From contig USJG01000109.1 in NCBI GenBank assembly GCA_900554925.1, forward strand, positions 1-7,636: a DNA stretch of 7,636 nucleotides, given 5' to 3'. The DNA is from an uncultured Lachnospiraceae bacterium (lineage in GTDB: Bacteria; Bacillota; Clostridia; Lachnospirales; Lachnospiraceae). Both the position numbers and the translations under genes were made by a program. Below the pieces are notes generated by a model, which saw nothing but the letters and a program-made list of their open reading frames with translations, did no database searches and had not been told where the DNA came from. The stretch's first letter is position 1. The number at the start of each line of letters is the position of its first letter. Shown here one piece after another: positions 5,959 to 7,636 of this stretch.

Positions 5959-6387
5959 ATGAAAACATTTATGGCTAGTCCTGCTACCATCGAAAGAAAA
6001 TGGTACGTAGTAGACGCTACAAATATGACACTTGGACGTTTGGCTTCAGAAGTGGCTAAAGTTTTAAGAGGTAAGAACAAGGCAATCTTCACACCTCACA
6101 TTGATACAGGCGATTATGTGATCGTTGTAAATGCAGATAAAGTGAAAGTAACAGGTAAGAAATTAGAACAGAAGGTATACTATCATCATTCAGATTACGT
6201 TGGTGGCATGAAGGAAGCTACTTTACGTGAAATGATGGCTAAGAAGCCTGAAAAGGTAGTAGAACTTGCAGTGAAAGGCATGCTTCCCAAGGGACCTTTA
6301 GGAAGACAGATGTATACCAAGCTTCATGTATATGCAGGTCCTGAGCATAACCATGCAGCTCAGAAACCCGAAGCATTAACATTTTAA
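5959..6387 (+). CDS. rplM: Large ribosomal subunit protein L13
   Basis: L13 is an early-assembly protein that binds 23S rRNA in the large subunit. The 142-residue product is full length and begins MKTFMASPATIERKWYVVDA, typical of clostridial L13. Conserved stretches include LGRLASEVAKVLRGK, FTPHIDTGDYVIVVNA, YYHHSDYVGG and GMLPKGPLGRQMYTKLHVYAG. The ATG at 5959 is chosen because GGAGG (5947-5951) lies seven bases ahead and the protein then matches the normal family start. The frame stays open back to an ATG at 5857, which would add 34 unrelated residues. In other bacteria, L13 or a partner of this operon acts as a feedback repressor; the long leader upstream fits that. rpsI follows after 25 bases. 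Confidence 0.97.
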   Translation: MKTFMASPATIERKWYVVDATNMTLGRLASEVAKVLRGKNKAIFTPHIDTGDYVIVVNADKVKVTGKKLEQKVYYHHSDYVGGMKEATLREMMAKKPEKVVELAVKGMLPKGPLGRQMYTKLHVYAGPEHNHAAQKPEALTF

Positions 6388-6412
6388 GAGGGACTGAAAG
6401 GAGAAAATTAAA

Positions 6413-6808
6413 ATGGCTAAATCAGCAAGATTCTACGGAACAGGCAGAAGAAAAAAATCAATTGCCAGAGTATATTTAATGCCCGGTAAAGGTGAAATTA
6501 CAATCAATAAGAGACCTATAGATGAATATTTTGGACTTGAAACCTTAAAGGTTATCGTTCGTCAGCCTTTAGCTGCTACAGAGACAGTTGACAAGTATGA
6601 TGTACTTGTAAATGTTCATGGCGGCGGTTATACAGGCCAGGCTGGTGCCATCAGACATGGCATCGCAAGAGCGCTGCTTCAGGCAGACGCTGATTACAGA
6701 CCGGTTCTTAAGAAAGCAGGTTACTTAACAAGAGATCCTCGTATGAAAGAAAGAAAGAAATACGGTCTCAAGGCTGCACGTCGTGCACCTCAGTTCTCAA
6801 AGAGATAA
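6413..6808 (+). CDS. rpsI: Small ribosomal subunit protein S9
   Basis: S9 sits in the head of the 30S subunit, and its C-terminal tail reaches the P-site tRNA. The 131-residue protein has the normal family length. It shows the GTGRRKKSIARVYLMPG opening, GGGYTGQAGAIRHGIARALL in the core, and the basic tail DPRMKERKKYGLKAARRAPQFSKR, which ends in the conserved Ser-Lys-Arg. AAAGGAG lies about ten bases before the ATG. It is the second gene of the rplM-rpsI operon, the universal pairing in bacteria. The operon ends in a strong terminator about 30 bases after the stop codon. Confidence 0.97.
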   Translation: MAKSARFYGTGRRKKSIARVYLMPGKGEITINKRPIDEYFGLETLKVIVRQPLAATETVDKYDVLVNVHGGGYTGQAGAIRHGIARALLQADADYRPVLKKAGYLTRDPRMKERKKYGLKAARRAPQFSKR

Positions 6809-6837
6809 TGTGGGCGAATATCGAAAAAGAGAGACAG

Positions 6838-6867
6838 ACCCCGAAAACACTGTGTTTTCGGGGTTTT
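6838..6867 (+). terminator. Intrinsic terminator of rplM-rpsI
   Basis: ACCCCGAAAACAC (6838-6850) is perfectly complementary to GTGTTTTCGGGGT (6852-6864). The realistic fold is a stem of about 11 bp with a three-base loop, followed by TTTTCCTTAT. This is a textbook Rho-independent terminator placed 30 bases after the rpsI stop. Confidence 0.92.
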
Positions 6868-6991
6868 CCTTATATTCCGGAAATCCATGCGACACCCTCA
6901 AAACACACGAAAATCTAACGGTAACTAACAAGGGAATGTGTATGATAAGATAAAAGTAGAAAAGTGTTTTTTATTGTCATAATTAATGATG

Positions 6992-6997
6992 TATAAT
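6992..6997 (+). promoter_or_regulatory. Candidate -10 element for the Abi-family pseudogene
   Basis: TATAAT at 6992-6997 is a perfect -10 hexamer 27 bases before the ATG at 7024. No good -35 lies 16-18 bases upstream; TTGTCA (6974-6979) is only 12 bases away. AGAGG at 7012-7016 is the ribosome binding site. The stretch from the rpsI terminator to here holds nothing else except the short palindrome TTCCGGAA (6875-6882). Confidence 0.4.
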
Positions 6998-7023
6998 AGT
7001 AAAAAGCATAAAGAGGAAATTTT

Positions 7024-7636
7024 ATGAAATTACTAAAAACAAGTGATGAATTGATAGCACATATGAAAATAAAAGGTATAAGATTTGATATAGTAAAGGA
7101 AGAAGATGCAAAAATATTTCTTCAAAACAATAATTATTATATGAAGTTGGCTTCTTATAGATCGAATTATGACAAAAGAAAAAGTAATGGTGAATACATA
7201 AATCTTGACTTTGCTTATTTACAGGAATTGTCAACAATTGATATGCATTTAAGATATTTGATATTGAACATGCCATAAAACGAAATTTTTGAAAGATATA
7301 GAAGAGAATGCAGAAGAAGATGGCTATGATATTATAAGAAGATTTGTCACAAAGTATGAGAGAAGTTGTCAAAATATGCAGAAACATAAATCTAGTGAAT
7401 ATTGCAGAGACTTGATTGAAAAGTATTATCCATATTTCCCTGCATGGGTATTTGTGGAACTGATATCTTTTGGAGATATGGTTAAACTATATGAGTATTA
7501 TACAGAGAGATATCCAGGACGTTTAAGAGATGGTGAATTGTTGTATTCTATTAGAGATTTGAGAAATGCATCTGCCCACAGTAATTGCCTGATTAATAAA
7601 TTGCAAAAAGGAACTAATAAACCGTCGGTTAAAATT
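7024..7636 (+). pseudogene. Abi_2-family (AbiD/AbiF-like) abortive infection gene, frameshifted twice and cut by the window edge
   Basis: The first frame (7024-7278) gives MKLLKTSDELIAHMKIKGI, then NNNYYMKLASYRSNYDK, LDFAYLQELS and IDMHLRYLIL, the N-terminal pattern of the Abi_2 phage-defence family, and stops at TAA 7276. DIEHAIKRNF, the expected next family block, is read in a second frame (7260-7289) that ends at TGA 7290. From 7292 to the window end a third frame is open for 115 codons. It reads KDIEENAEEDGYDIIRRF, then FPAWVFVELISFGDMVKLY, and RDLRNASAHSN, where R-N-A-S-A-H (7562-7579) fits the Rx4-6H motif of HEPN nucleases. Family members are near 300 residues, so the 3' end lies outside. 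A start with AGAGG and a -10 box remain. The gene is AT-rich compared with the ribosomal genes and looks like an acquired accessory gene. Sequencing error could mimic the second shift, less easily the first. Confidence 0.85.

Noticed and set aside
6974..6997. TTGTCA with TATAAT as the Abi promoter
   Set aside because: The spacing is 12 bases, too short for sigma-A; only the -10 is kept as a candidate.
7024..7278. Reading the first 84 codons as a complete small protein
   Set aside because: The downstream frames continue the same family in order, so the short frame is the front end of a broken gene.
1..7636. tRNA, rRNA, CRISPR array, transposase or integrase genes
   Set aside because: None was recognised on either strand by reading the sequence and translated frames.

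Overview
The window looks like chromosome from a low-to-mid GC Firmicute, most likely a gut clostridium of the Lachnospiraceae type. This rests on the gene order ecfA1-ecfA2-ecfT-truA followed by rplM-rpsI, strong purine-rich ribosome binding sites, and the style of the envelope proteins. It is inference from gene content; no database search was possible.

Layout. Positions 1-334 hold no gene. They contain a short hairpin with a CTTG loop (47-66), a 66-base imperfect palindrome with perfect 15-base arms (85-150), and AT-rich DNA with two dyads before the first gene. At 335-1126 (+) is a secreted CAP/SCP-domain protein with a Pro/Thr/Asp/Glu-rich linker. Facing it at 1186-2127 (-) is a membrane-anchored M15-family zinc peptidase (D,D-carboxypeptidase type) with a Pro/Ser-rich linker. 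A strong hairpin lies between their stops. The M15 gene is divergent from the next operon, and a candidate promoter for each lies in the shared gap.

Positions 2292-4958 encode the energy-coupling module of group II ECF vitamin/metal transporters: two ATPases (EcfA1, EcfA2) and the transmembrane coupling protein EcfT. No substrate-binding S component is present, so the module presumably serves S components encoded elsewhere. truA (tRNA pseudouridine synthase) follows 14 bases after ecfT. A perfect consensus promoter (TTGACA-17-TATAAT) then drives rplM-rpsI (ribosomal proteins L13 and S9) through a leader of about 188 bases with several possible stems, a good candidate for an L13-type autoregulatory leader. 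A classic intrinsic terminator closes this operon at 6838-6867.

The last 0.6 kb (7024 to the window edge) is a broken gene of the Abi_2 (AbiD/AbiF-like, HEPN-type) abortive-infection family. Its reading frame is disrupted twice within about 35 bases. The first lesion fits a deletion between 15-base direct repeats, the second a lost T in a short T run. The downstream part keeps an R-N-A-S-A-H motif and runs off the window.

Most of the window is ordinary housekeeping DNA. The points worth a second look are the 66-base palindrome, the rplM leader and the decaying phage-defence gene.
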